From: Erysipelotrichales bacterium | GTDB lineage: Bacteria; Bacillota_I; Bacilli_A; RFN20; CAG-826 | Length of the DNA: 41,677 bases | Direction of reading: 5' to 3' | Assembly (NCBI GenBank): GCA_022508535.1 | Contig: JAFLUZ010000015.1 | Location: 1 to 41,677, forward strand | Shown: positions 34,285-41,677 of the stretch, one piece after another | How the letters are laid out: each line of letters starts with the position of its first letter | Position numbering within the stretch: the first letter of the stretch is position 1 | Translations under genes and position numbers: made by a program | The notes under the pieces: model-generated | Told to the model about the DNA's origin: nothing | The model's database searches: none | What the model saw: the letters and a program-made list of their open reading frames with translations, nothing else

Positions 34285-35539
34285 CGTCGTCTTCATCCTC
34301 TAAATTTGGATTAAATTCAACAACTTCTTCTTTACTATCAAAGTATGAATTTTCATTTTTAGTTTTATAAGTAGATTTTTTTTCTTTTAAATCTTTATTA
34401 CTCTTGTTAACTTTATTTAAATAATTTAATGCTTCAATAACACTTGTTACTCCTTCTCTTACTAAAGAAGCCGCAACTTTTTCGACATATTTTCTTGGCA
34501 AAGTATTATTTTTAACTTCCAATGTATAACTAATAAGTGCATTAATTATTCCATTAGGCAAGTTAAAATTTGTCGCTAATGATTCAATTAATTCCAAATC
34601 AGCTTGCGATGGGGTAGTATTATTTTGTAAATAGCTTAAATACTTTGTTGCCGGTGTTTGTTCCATTAATTTAATCAGATCAGCATATTTTCCATTGCTC
34701 ATATCTTTTGTTGATTTCTTTGTTTTTTTCGGCATTACTTTACTATATTCATTTAAGTTTTTAAATGTTTCAGTTAATTTATAAACATCAACTCTTGATC
34801 CGCGTTTCAAAGTATAATCGCAATAATATTCAATGTATTTTGCCGCAGTCTCTTCGTCAATTCCATAAATTGATGCAATTTTAGATAGATAGTTAACTTC
34901 ATCTTTAGATAAGAATTCATTGGAAAGATGATATTGATTTACTAAGATAGCAATGAACTTATCACCATCAAATTGCGTATAAATATTTCCTGTTGTTCGT
35001 CCTTTTAAATTTCCTAATTTTGTTGAACTGGCGGAATTTAAAGAATTAATTTCATTTAAATAAACTTCACCAAAAGACGCAGTAACTTCTTTATAATCTT
35101 TTGTATCAATTTTCATTTTGTATAATGAAGCAATTTTTTGAACTTCTTTTTCGCCTATATATTTCGTTAAAATTCCGTTAAAAAATGGGTCGGCAAAAAA
35201 TTCTCTTGGTTGTTTAGGTGCAAAAAGACAAAACATAAAGCAACGTTTTTGTTCGTCCAATTCTTTTTGATACGTTTTAATTAATCCTAAAGCTTCAAGG
35301 TGTCTTCTTTGTAAAAGTAATTCACTAGATGTTACTTGCATATTATTCAACAATCTATCTATAGAATAAAATCCTTTTTCGCGATCATTTTCAGCATCTG
35401 ACCATAGCTTAAAAAATAACGCTATTGCTCCAGCGCCAACAATAGGCTGATATAAATCAATTAAAACTTTACGATCAGAATCGGATAGAATACTTCCAAA
35501 ACGGATTTCATAAAAATCATAGTTATTAATATATTCCAT
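34277..35539 (-). CDS. dnaB: Replication initiation/helicase-loading protein DnaB (Bacilli primosome)
   Basis: 420 residues from ATG 35539 (AAGG seven bases upstream; a GTG at 35545 is the alternative). Features of the Bacilli DnaB/DnaD-like family are the N-terminal winged-helix region (DLYQPIVGAGAIALFFKLW, LEALGLIKTY) and the C-terminal DnaB_2/DnaD-type helices (LPNGIINALISYTLEVKNN, YVEKVAASLVREGV). The tail is strongly acidic (EDEDDDE). It acts with DnaD and DnaI in loading the replicative helicase. Confidence 0.88.
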   Translation of the reverse strand: MEYINNYDFYEIRFGSILSDSDRKVLIDLYQPIVGAGAIALFFKLWSDAENDREKGFYSIDRLLNNMQVTSSELLLQRRHLEALGLIKTYQKELDEQKRCFMFCLFAPKQPREFFADPFFNGILTKYIGEKEVQKIASLYKMKIDTKDYKEVTASFGEVYLNEINSLNSASSTKLGNLKGRTTGNIYTQFDGDKFIAILVNQYHLSNEFLSKDEVNYLSKIASIYGIDEETAAKYIEYYCDYTLKRGSRVDVYKLTETFKNLNEYSKVMPKKTKKSTKDMSNGKYADLIKLMEQTPATKYLSYLQNNTTPSQADLELIESLATNFNLPNGIINALISYTLEVKNNTLPRKYVEKVAASLVREGVTSVIEALNYLNKVNKSNKDLKEKKSTYKTKNENSYFDSKEEVVEFNPNLEDEDDDE

Positions 35540-35560
35540 CCTCACACCTTCTTTTTATGT

Positions 35561-35569
35561 ATTATAACA
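35561..35569 (-). promoter_or_regulatory. Extended -10 promoter of dnaB-dnaI
   Basis: Minus strand TGTTATAAT (35569-35561) is an extended -10 element; no good -35 is visible. Confidence 0.5.
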
Positions 35570-35771
35570 TGTCTAAATATTTTTTTAACTAAATACTTTA
35601 ACTCTTAGAACTTTTATTTATATGTAGAAGTTTGCAATAAGTATAAACAATAGGTTATTACTTACATTTCATCGTGTCAAAAGTAAAATAAGGGCATAAA
35701 AATATATTTGCAAGCACTTGTAAGCATTTTTTTATAATAATAAAATTATTATTTAATTTTATTTATAAGAG

Positions 35772-35780
35772 TGCTATAAT
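35772..35780 (+). promoter_or_regulatory. Extended -10 promoter of pfkA-pyk
   Basis: TGCTATAAT (TG at 35772-35773, TATAAT 35775-35780) is an extended -10, with a weak -35. Apart from this, the dnaB promoter and AT-rich DNA, the gap 35570-35771 shows TTGCAAGCACTTGTAAGCA near 35709, a possible imperfect regulatory palindrome. Confidence 0.55.
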
Positions 35781-35818
35781 CATAACGAATATTGAATTTT
35801 TTCGGAGGTCGTATTTTT

Positions 35819-36775
35819 ATGAAAAAAGTTGGAATATTAACATCTGGCGGAGACGCCCCAGGAATGAACGCTGCTCTTCGTGCAGTTGTGCGTGCGGGCT
35901 TAGCTAATGGATTAGAGATGTTTGTTATTTATGATGGATACAAAGGACTAATTGAAGGAAATATTAAACAAGTAGATCGTACTTTTGTTAGTGATATCAT
36001 TAACCGTGGTGGCACAATTATTCGTTCTGCCCGTTTACCAGAATTTGCTGATGTGGAAGTTCGTAAAGCTGGTATTGAACAATTAAAGAAATTTGGAATT
36101 GAAGCTTTAGTTTGTATTGGTGGAGATGGTACTTATCAAGGTGCCAAAGCACTCTCTGATATGGGAATTAATTGTATTGGTTTACCTGGCACAATTGATA
36201 ACGATATTGCATCAACTGATTATACTATTGGCTTTGATACTGCTTTGAATACTATTACTAATGCTGTTGGAATGTTAAGAGACACATCATCTTCACATCA
36301 ACGTTGCTCAGTTGTTGAAGTAATGGGTAGATATTGTGGAGATCTTGCTTTATATGGTGGCATCGCTAGTGGATCAGATATTATCGTTACATCAGATCAC
36401 CCACTTGTACGTGATGAAATTATTGAAAAAATCATAAAAATGCGTAAAGAAGGAAAACAACATATTATTGTTATCATCACTGAAAAATTATGTGATGTAC
36501 ACGAATTAGCTCGTGATATTGAACGTCGTACAAACATTGAATGTCGTGCAGAAATTTTAGGCCGCATTCAAAGAGGTGGTTCACCTACTGCTCGTGACCG
36601 CGTTTTAGCTGGTAGAATGGGTGTAAGAGCTATTGAACTTCTATTAGAAGGAAAAGGTGGCCGATGCGTTGGGTTAAGAGGTAGCGATTTAGTTGATTAT
36701 GATATCAACGAGGCTTTAAAAATGCCAAAACGCAACAATGAACAATTAATTAAAGTTGCAAGAACTATTAGCTAG
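35819..36775 (+). CDS. pfkA: ATP-dependent 6-phosphofructokinase
   Basis: 318 residues from ATG 35819; a longer reading from TTG 35792 would place the GGAGG RBS inside the gene, so the shorter start is right. Motifs are ILTSGGDAPGMNAA, CIGGDGTYQGA, LPGTIDNDIASTDYTIGFDTA (catalytic Asp), EVMGRYCGDLA and RIQRGGSPTARDR. It commits fructose 6-phosphate to glycolysis. It is followed 11 bases later by pyk, the classic Bacilli pfkA-pyk operon. Confidence 0.97.
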   Translation: MKKVGILTSGGDAPGMNAALRAVVRAGLANGLEMFVIYDGYKGLIEGNIKQVDRTFVSDIINRGGTIIRSARLPEFADVEVRKAGIEQLKKFGIEALVCIGGDGTYQGAKALSDMGINCIGLPGTIDNDIASTDYTIGFDTALNTITNAVGMLRDTSSSHQRCSVVEVMGRYCGDLALYGGIASGSDIIVTSDHPLVRDEIIEKIIKMRKEGKQHIIVIITEKLCDVHELARDIERRTNIECRAEILGRIQRGGSPTARDRVLAGRMGVRAIELLLEGKGGRCVGLRGSDLVDYDINEALKMPKRNNEQLIKVARTIS

Positions 36776-36786
36776 GGGATAGAACT

Positions 36787-38232
36787 ATGAATATTTCTAA
36801 GAATACTAAAATTGTCTGTACCATTGGTCCTGCTAGTGATAATTATGATACATTATCACAACTCATCGATGCTGGAATGAATATTATGCGTCTAAACTTT
36901 TCTCATGGTGAATATAAAGATCATTTAGCAAAAATTGAACTTATTCGCCAACTTGAGAAAGATAAGGGATACATCATTCCTATCATATTAGACACCAAAG
37001 GACCTGAAGTACGTTGTCATTTATTTAAAGATGGAAAAGCCGAAATCCAACGCGATTCCATTGTTCGTATTTCCATGGAAGAAATTTTAGGTGATGAAAC
37101 AAAATTCTCTGTTACTTATAGCAATCTATTTGATGATGTTGAGATAGGAAATAAAATTCGTATTGATGATGGCAATCTTGAATTAGATATTATTGAAAAA
37201 GATTTTGAGAAACGTGAATTAGTGACAAAAGCACGTAATACACACACAATTACTAATCGCAAAGGCGTTAATGCTCCTTTTACAAGACTTTCAATGCCTT
37301 TTATTTCAAAAAAGGATGAGGAAGATTTAAAGTTCGGCTGTGAAAATGGTATTGACTATGTTGCTGCTTCTTTTACACGTCGTCCAGAAGATATCTTAGA
37401 AATTAAAAAAGTATTAGCAAAATATGGTCGTCCTGATATTGGTGTAATCGCTAAAATTGAAAATCAAGAAGGCGTAGACAAAATTAACGAAATCATTGAT
37501 GTTTCCGATGGCATTATGGTTGCTCGTGGTGATCTAGGTGTTGAAGTTCCTTCTGAAGTTGTTCCTGTTATTCAAAGTAGAATTATCGAACAATGCCGTA
37601 TTAAAGGAAAACCTGTTATTACCGCTACTCAGATGTTAGATTCAATGCAAAAAAGACCAGTCCCAACTCGCGCTGAAGTTAGTGACGTTGCTAATGCAAT
37701 ACATGAAGGCACAGACTGTGTTATGCTTTCTGCCGAGTCTGCTTCAGGAGAATATCCAGTCCTTGCAACAGAAATGCAAGCAAAGATATCAAAAACAATG
37801 GAGAAGTATCTTGATTATGAAAAATTAGCCCACGAAGCATACGATACATCTGAGAAAAATAATTCTGATGCTATTTCTAACTCCGTTGCAAATACTGCTT
37901 TGTTAATTGGAGCAAAACTTATTGTTACCATTTCTGGTAGAGGAACCACACCAAGAAGAATTTCTAAAGCTCGTCCTTGTTGTCCAATTGTCTGTATTTC
38001 GTCTTCAAGAGAAACACTTTTGAAACTCGGCTTATTCTGGGGAGTATACGGAATACTTGTTCCAAAAGTTCCAAATCTTATTGAAGAAATGGAAGTTCTC
38101 GCAATTATAAAAGCCCGAGATTTAGGCGTTGATACAGGTGATACTGTCATCTTAACTGGTGGAACACCAGCTGGTGCAAAAGGCACAAACTTTATGAAAA
38201 TTTTAACTTTAAAAAATTTAGCAGAAGATTAA
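36787..38232 (+). CDS. pyk: Pyruvate kinase
   Basis: 481 residues: the A, B and C domains only, without the extra C-terminal PEP-utiliser-like domain of Bacillus subtilis Pyk. Motifs are KIVCTIGPAS, MRLNFSHG, IDDGNLELDI, DGIMVARGDLGVEVP and ITATQMLDSMQKRPVPTRAEVSDVANA. It converts phosphoenolpyruvate and ADP to pyruvate and ATP. GGGGAT serves as the RBS right after the pfkA stop. Confidence 0.97.
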   Translation: MNISKNTKIVCTIGPASDNYDTLSQLIDAGMNIMRLNFSHGEYKDHLAKIELIRQLEKDKGYIIPIILDTKGPEVRCHLFKDGKAEIQRDSIVRISMEEILGDETKFSVTYSNLFDDVEIGNKIRIDDGNLELDIIEKDFEKRELVTKARNTHTITNRKGVNAPFTRLSMPFISKKDEEDLKFGCENGIDYVAASFTRRPEDILEIKKVLAKYGRPDIGVIAKIENQEGVDKINEIIDVSDGIMVARGDLGVEVPSEVVPVIQSRIIEQCRIKGKPVITATQMLDSMQKRPVPTRAEVSDVANAIHEGTDCVMLSAESASGEYPVLATEMQAKISKTMEKYLDYEKLAHEAYDTSEKNNSDAISNSVANTALLIGAKLIVTISGRGTTPRRISKARPCCPIVCISSSRETLLKLGLFWGVYGILVPKVPNLIEEMEVLAIIKARDLGVDTGDTVILTGGTPAGAKGTNFMKILTLKNLAED

Positions 38233-38249
38233 AATCTTTTGCTTTTTTT
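38221..38249 (+). terminator. Rho-independent terminator of pfkA-pyk
   Basis: GCAGAAGAT (38221-38229) pairs with ATCTTTTGC (38234-38242), followed by seven T. It overlaps the last codons and stop of pyk. Confidence 0.75.
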
Positions 38250-38285
38250 ATCATTATAGATTTTATAAATCTATAAATTGAAAAG

Positions 38286-38313
38286 TTGACAAAATATACT
38301 CATAGATTATAAT
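38286..38313 (+). promoter_or_regulatory. Promoter of the DegV gene
   Basis: TTGACA (38286-38291), 16-base spacer, TATAAT (38308-38313), then GGAG as RBS. Confidence 0.75.
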
Positions 38314-38338
38314 TAAGAAAAAAAACGGAGATGAATAT

Positions 38339-39199
38339 ATGATTAAAACTATTGTAACTTGTGACTCTACTATCGCTATCTCTCCTGAAAAGGCTAAAGA
38401 ATACGATTTAAGAGTCTTACCATTAAACGTTATTGTTGATAATGTTGAGTATCACGATGGCGTTGATATTAACTATATTGAACTTGCAAAAATGATGCGT
38501 GATGGAAAAGTAATTAAAACTTCCACTCCTACACCATACGAAATAGAACAATTCTTTGACAAATTATTTGAAGAAGGTTATGAAAAAATCGTTCACTTTA
38601 CTATTTCTAGTAAATTATCCTCAATGTTTGACTTATTCACTAACACTTGCCAAAACAAATATGGTGATAAAGTTGTCATTGTTGACTCATTAAGTGTAAT
38701 GTCATTCATGTTAACTTCTGTACTTACTGCAAAGAAACTTATCGAAAAAGATAATATGCCAATAGAAAAAGCTTTAGAAATTGTAAAGGCAAATATTAGT
38801 GATTTTGAAGTTGTATTTATTCCTGAATCATTGACTTTCTTGAAACGTGGTGGAAGAATTAGTCCTGCAGTTGCCTTCTTTGGTAATTTAATTGGACTAA
38901 AACCAGTTCTTGGCTTTGTCGATGGTGCAATTACAAAAATTGGCACAACAAGAAATATTAAAGTAACTTTAAAAGAAACTGCATTGCGTTACGCTGAAAT
39001 GAAAAAAGATCCAGAAATTTATAAAGTTGCTATTGCTTCAGTTGATGCAAATCCTGCATTGATCGAATTTATTGAGAAACTTGTTAAAGAATACTTACCA
39101 GAATATGAATGTACAACTGATGGTTTCTCAGTTAATGTTGAAGCACATGCTGGTCCAGGAACAATTGCCTTAATTATGGAAAGAAAACCTGGTAAATAA
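38339..39199 (+). CDS. DegV-family fatty-acid-binding protein
   Basis: 286 residues. DegV hallmarks are VTCDSTIAISPE, LPLNVIVDNVEYHDGVDI, TSTPTPYEIEQFF, FTISSKLSSMF, RGGRISPAVAFFGNLIGLKPVL and HAGPGTIAL near the end. The family (FakB-like) binds a fatty acid and presents it to the FakA kinase for incorporation into phospholipid. FakA is not in the window. It is monocistronic, with its own promoter; no hairpin terminator is obvious before the thrS promoter. Confidence 0.92.
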   Translation: MIKTIVTCDSTIAISPEKAKEYDLRVLPLNVIVDNVEYHDGVDINYIELAKMMRDGKVIKTSTPTPYEIEQFFDKLFEEGYEKIVHFTISSKLSSMFDLFTNTCQNKYGDKVVIVDSLSVMSFMLTSVLTAKKLIEKDNMPIEKALEIVKANISDFEVVFIPESLTFLKRGGRISPAVAFFGNLIGLKPVLGFVDGAITKIGTTRNIKVTLKETALRYAEMKKDPEIYKVAIASVDANPALIEFIEKLVKEYLPEYECTTDGFSVNVEAHAGPGTIALIMERKPGK

Positions 39200-39210
39200 A
39201 TTATATTTAT

Positions 39211-39239
39211 TTGACAATAATATTTAAGTAGATTATTAT
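39211..39239 (+). promoter_or_regulatory. Promoter of thrS
   Basis: TTGACA (39211-39216), 17-base spacer, TATTAT (39234-39239), directly upstream of the T-box leader. Confidence 0.75.
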
Positions 39240-39245
39240 ATTAAT

Positions 39246-39460
39246 GCGTTGAAAAAGACATGTTCTTAACCAAATTTTATTTAGAGAGGAAATAGTTTGG
39301 TGCAATATTTCTATAAAATAGTTAAGAAAACCACTTTGGAGCATTTTACGAAATAAGTAAAACGTTGCTGGCGTTAACAGAACTTAAGAGTACATTTATG
39401 TTAAATGTAAATTAAGGTGGTACCGCGCGTATTAGCGTCCTTATATTAGGACGCTTTTTT
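39246..39460 (+). promoter_or_regulatory. T-box riboswitch, threonine-specific
   Basis: The leader has the T-box sequence AAGGTGGTACCGCG at 39414-39427 and a terminator (GCGTCC 39435-39440, GGACGC 39449-39454, then T6). Stem I shows AGAGAG-type and GGTG elements. The specifier position reads ACC (39330-39332) followed by A, a threonine codon. Uncharged tRNA-Thr should stabilise the antiterminator and allow thrS transcription. Confidence 0.9.
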
Positions 39461-39481
39461 ATTTTTTTAGGAGGTAAAATT

Positions 39482-41383
39482 ATGATTAAAGTAACATTAA
39501 AAGATGGAAGTATGATTGATATTGAAAAAGGAACTTTAATTATTGAAGTTGCTAAAAACATATCATCAGGACTTGCAAAAAAATCTGTTGTGGCAAAACT
39601 AAATGGCGAATTAGTGGATCTAAAATCACCAATTGAAGAAGACTCAACATTAGAATTAGTACTATTAGAAGATAGTGAATCATTCGAAGTGTTAAACCAC
39701 TCTTGTGCTCACTTACTTGCTCAAGCTATGAATCGTTTATATCCTGGCACTAAATTTGGTGTTGGTCCTGCGATTGAAGAAGGTTTTTATTACGATTTCA
39801 AAGTTCCAGGCGTAATTACTGCTGAAGATTTCCCAAAAATTGAAGCTGAAATGAAAAAAATAGTTAAAGAAAATATTTCAGTTAATCACTACTTCTTAAG
39901 CAAAGATGAGGCTAAAGCAAAATTCGCTAATGATGAATTCAAATGCGAATTAATTGATGCTGTCGAAGGAACAGATTTAGTAGGAATTTATGAACAAGGC
40001 GATTACGCTGATGTATGTCGTGGCCCTCACGTTATTTCAACTGGCGTTCTTAAAAACTTTAAACTTCTTTCAGTTGCTGGTGCTTATTGGCGTGGAGATT
40101 CTAAAAACGAAATGTTAACAAGAATTTATGGTACTTGTTACCCAACTGAAGAGTCTTTGAATAAGCACTTAAATGACTTAGAAGAAAGAAAGAAAAGAGA
40201 CCATCGTAAATTAGGTAAGGAATTAGGATTATTCATGATTTCTGAATTTGGTCCTGGTCTTCCATTCTGGCTACCTAAAGGTTATCAATTGCGTAGAACT
40301 TTAGAAGATTTTTGGCTTGATTTACATCGTAAAAATGGATATGTCATTGTTGAAACACCAATTATGCTTTCTAAACAATTATGGGAAATTTCTGGTCACT
40401 GGGATCATTATAAAGAAGATATGTTCATTACAAACGCTGATGAAGAAGAATACGCAATCAAACCAATGAACTGTCCAGGTGCAATCTTAGTTTATAAGAA
40501 CGATTTACATTCTTATAAAGATTTACCACTTCGCATTTCCGAATTAGGCCATGTCCATCGTTACGAAGCATCTGGTGCTTTAAATGGCCTATTCCGCGTT
40601 AGAACTTTCACCCAAGATGATGCTCATATTCTTCTTACTGAAAGTCAAATTAGTGATGAAATTGAACGCATAATTAAAATTTATGACCAAGTATATTCTA
40701 AATTCGGATTAAACTATCACATCGAATTATCTACTCGCCCATTTGATAACTTTATTGGTGATATAAAAGTTTGGGATAAAGCTGAAGAAGTTTTAGAAAA
40801 AGTATGTCGTGCAACTGGAAAAGAATTCAAGATTAACCCAGGCGATGGTGCGTTCTATGGTCCAAAACTCGATTTCAAATTAAGAGATTCTATGAATCGT
40901 ATTTGGCAATGTGGTACAATCCAACTTGATTTCCAACTTCCAGGAAGATTTGAATGTACTTATATTGATGAAAATGGCGAAAAGAAAACTCCAGTTATGA
41001 TTCACCGCGCATGTTTTGGATCAATTGAAAGATTCATTGCAATTATTACAGAAAACTATGCTGGCGCTTTTCCAACATGGTTATCACCAGTTCAAATTAA
41101 TTTGCTTCCAGTTCTTGCAAGCGTACAAGGTGAATACGCGCATGAATTAAAGAAAGAATTTGAAAATCATGGTTTACGTGTTAAAGTCGATGACAGAAAT
41201 GAAAAACTTGGTTATCGTTTAAGAGAATCACAAATGCAAAAGATTCCTTACACTTTAGTACTTGGTGATAATGAAGTTAAAGATCACACAGTTACTTATC
41301 GTAAATATGGCACACAAGCTCAAATCACTGTAACAGTTGATGAGTTTATAAAGATGATTGATGAAGAAATCAAAAATAACTAA
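39482..41383 (+). CDS. thrS: Threonyl-tRNA synthetase
   Basis: 633 residues, full length. An N-terminal TGS domain, the editing domain (HSCAHLLAQAM, YADVCRGPHV), then the class II core with MNCPGAILVYKN (zinc Cys), HRYEASGALNGLFRVRTFTQDDAHI and GDGAFYGPKLDF follow, and then the anticodon-binding domain (from about 535: PVQINLLPV ... HTVTYRKYG). It charges tRNA-Thr. RBS AGGAGG precedes ATG 39482, placed after the T-box terminator. Confidence 0.98.
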   Translation: MIKVTLKDGSMIDIEKGTLIIEVAKNISSGLAKKSVVAKLNGELVDLKSPIEEDSTLELVLLEDSESFEVLNHSCAHLLAQAMNRLYPGTKFGVGPAIEEGFYYDFKVPGVITAEDFPKIEAEMKKIVKENISVNHYFLSKDEAKAKFANDEFKCELIDAVEGTDLVGIYEQGDYADVCRGPHVISTGVLKNFKLLSVAGAYWRGDSKNEMLTRIYGTCYPTEESLNKHLNDLEERKKRDHRKLGKELGLFMISEFGPGLPFWLPKGYQLRRTLEDFWLDLHRKNGYVIVETPIMLSKQLWEISGHWDHYKEDMFITNADEEEYAIKPMNCPGAILVYKNDLHSYKDLPLRISELGHVHRYEASGALNGLFRVRTFTQDDAHILLTESQISDEIERIIKIYDQVYSKFGLNYHIELSTRPFDNFIGDIKVWDKAEEVLEKVCRATGKEFKINPGDGAFYGPKLDFKLRDSMNRIWQCGTIQLDFQLPGRFECTYIDENGEKKTPVMIHRACFGSIERFIAIITENYAGAFPTWLSPVQINLLPVLASVQGEYAHELKKEFENHGLRVKVDDRNEKLGYRLRESQMQKIPYTLVLGDNEVKDHTVTYRKYGTQAQITVTVDEFIKMIDEEIKNN

Positions 41384-41390
41384 ATAAACT

Positions 41391-41418
41391 AGCCAAGATT
41401 GATTCTTGGCTTTTTTTT
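41391..41418 (+). terminator. Rho-independent terminator of thrS
   Basis: AGCCAAGA (41391-41398) pairs with TCTTGGCT (41404-41411), followed by T8. Confidence 0.9.
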
Positions 41419-41444
41419 CGCTTTGATTAAATTTTATTATTTTT

Positions 41445-41474
41445 TTGCAAAATATTTAGTATTTGTTATATACT
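41445..41474 (+). promoter_or_regulatory. Promoter of the right-edge small RNA
   Basis: TTGCAA (41445-41450), 18-base spacer, TATACT (41469-41474); transcription should start at about 41480. Confidence 0.65.
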
Positions 41475-41480
41475 ATTAAT

Positions 41481-41563
41481 AGGAGAGGTCCCAGATCAAT
41501 CTAGTGACTAACTCCAAATGCTCGAATTAGCCGCGTTGATTGTGAGTTTTCAGCGGCTTTTTC
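41481..41563 (+). ncRNA. Candidate type I antitoxin RNA (Fst/par RNA II-like), about 83 nt
   Basis: A short RNA that has its own promoter and ends at a strong terminator (AGCCGC 41529-41534 with GCGGCT 41553-41558, then T-rich DNA). It has no coding potential. Two antisense contacts with the converging small gene are visible. Its 3' hairpin is transcribed from both strands, if the toxin mRNA runs past its stop. The stretch UAACUCCAAAUG (41509-41520) can pair, with one bulge and two mismatches, with the start-codon region of the small gene (41667-41655). The terminator loop GUUGAUU could also fold back on GAUCAAU (41494-41500). This resembles the par loci of enterococcal plasmids in layout; I cannot confirm family membership by sequence. 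Confidence 0.55.
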
Positions 41564-41566
41564 TTT

Positions 41567-41662
41567 CTATCGATCTCTGTTATTTTTAACGTTCACGATA
41601 ATTGTAGTTATAATGCTTATTAAATTCACAATTATACTTGCAATATTGATAAGATTACTCAC
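41567..41662 (-). CDS. Candidate 31-residue hydrophobic type I toxin
   Basis: From GTG 41662 (or TTG 41665) the frame gives 31 residues: a polar start (MSNLIN), a long Ile/Val-rich transmembrane stretch (IASIIVNLISIITTIIV), and a charged tail (NVKNNRDR). This is the size and plan of Fst, Ldr or TxpA-type membrane toxins, although the Pro and Trp usual in Fst are missing. AAGGAGA lies six to nine bases upstream. It converges on the small RNA, which can pair with its start region. Because the window ends 15 bases upstream of the GTG and the frame stays open, it could instead be the C-terminus of a longer membrane protein. Confidence 0.45.
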   Translation of the reverse strand: MSNLINIASIIVNLISIITTIIVNVKNNRDR

Positions 41663-41677
41663 CAATGAAATCTCCTT

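Noticed and set aside
35709-35727. cre site upstream of pfkA
   Set aside because: TTGCAAGCACTTGTAAGCA is partly palindromic but lacks the central CG of cre and matches poorly in either direction.
1-41677. tRNA, rRNA, CRISPR array, insertion sequence or prophage
   Set aside because: No tRNA cloverleaf, rRNA stretch, regularly spaced repeats, transposase or phage structural gene was found; the BECR-like protein alone is not evidence for a prophage.
1-41677. Mycoplasma-type genetic code (UGA as Trp)
   Set aside because: Trp residues are encoded by TGG and at least one gene ends in a UGA that overlaps the next start, so UGA is a stop.

Overview
The window is AT-rich (roughly one third G+C by eye) and reads cleanly with the standard bacterial code; UGA is used as a stop, for example at the end of the CotH gene. 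The DnaB/DnaI primosome pair, the threonyl T-box, strong Shine-Dalgarno sequences, cre-like operators and many Ser/Pro-rich lipoproteins point to a fermentative, anaerobic member of Bacillota, class Bacilli. The gut lineages around Erysipelotrichales, RF39 and Acholeplasmatales seem closest. That placement is inference. AdhE, rubrerythrin and superoxide reductase fit an anaerobe exposed to traces of oxygen.

Layout. (1) 1-24149, all on the minus strand, is a cell-surface and carbohydrate region: the 5' end of a sugar-binding lipoprotein gene, two paralogous F5/8C (discoidin) surface proteins, an eight-gene operon (DUF4175-like membrane protein, MoxR ATPase, DUF58, BatA-like vWA, double-vWA, CotH-kinase lipoprotein and two helical-repeat lipoproteins), a large fibronectin-repeat surface protein, a tyrosine-phosphatase lipoprotein with a GH16 glucanase, and a three-repeat lipoprotein. 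Five promoters here carry LacI/CcpA-type palindromes, so much of the region probably forms one sugar-responsive regulon. (2) 24320-25130 holds a small nuclease-like gene between two structured RNA segments. (3) 25206-32332 contains oxidative-stress genes (superoxide reductase, rubrerythrin), a flavin-reductase-like protein, AdhE, a zinc-ribbon/double-TIR protein and an M18 aminopeptidase. (4) 32482-41418 is housekeeping: a divergent RibF, DnaI and DnaB on the opposite strand, then PfkA-Pyk, DegV and T-box-controlled ThrS. (5) 41445-41677, at the right edge, looks like a convergent type I toxin-antitoxin module of Fst/par-like layout: a small RNA with its own promoter and terminator faces a gene for a 31-residue hydrophobic peptide.

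How the genes fit together. The left half looks like machinery to bind and degrade polysaccharide at the surface, with a MoxR/vWA membrane system of unknown purpose linked to CotH-type phosphotransfer and helical lipoproteins. PfkA, Pyk and AdhE supply glycolysis and ethanol fermentation. The most novel candidates are the right-edge toxin-antitoxin module, the unassigned RNA at 24320-24444, the dual-operator regulon, and a C-terminal domain plus anchor shared by three surface proteins that lack LPXTG.
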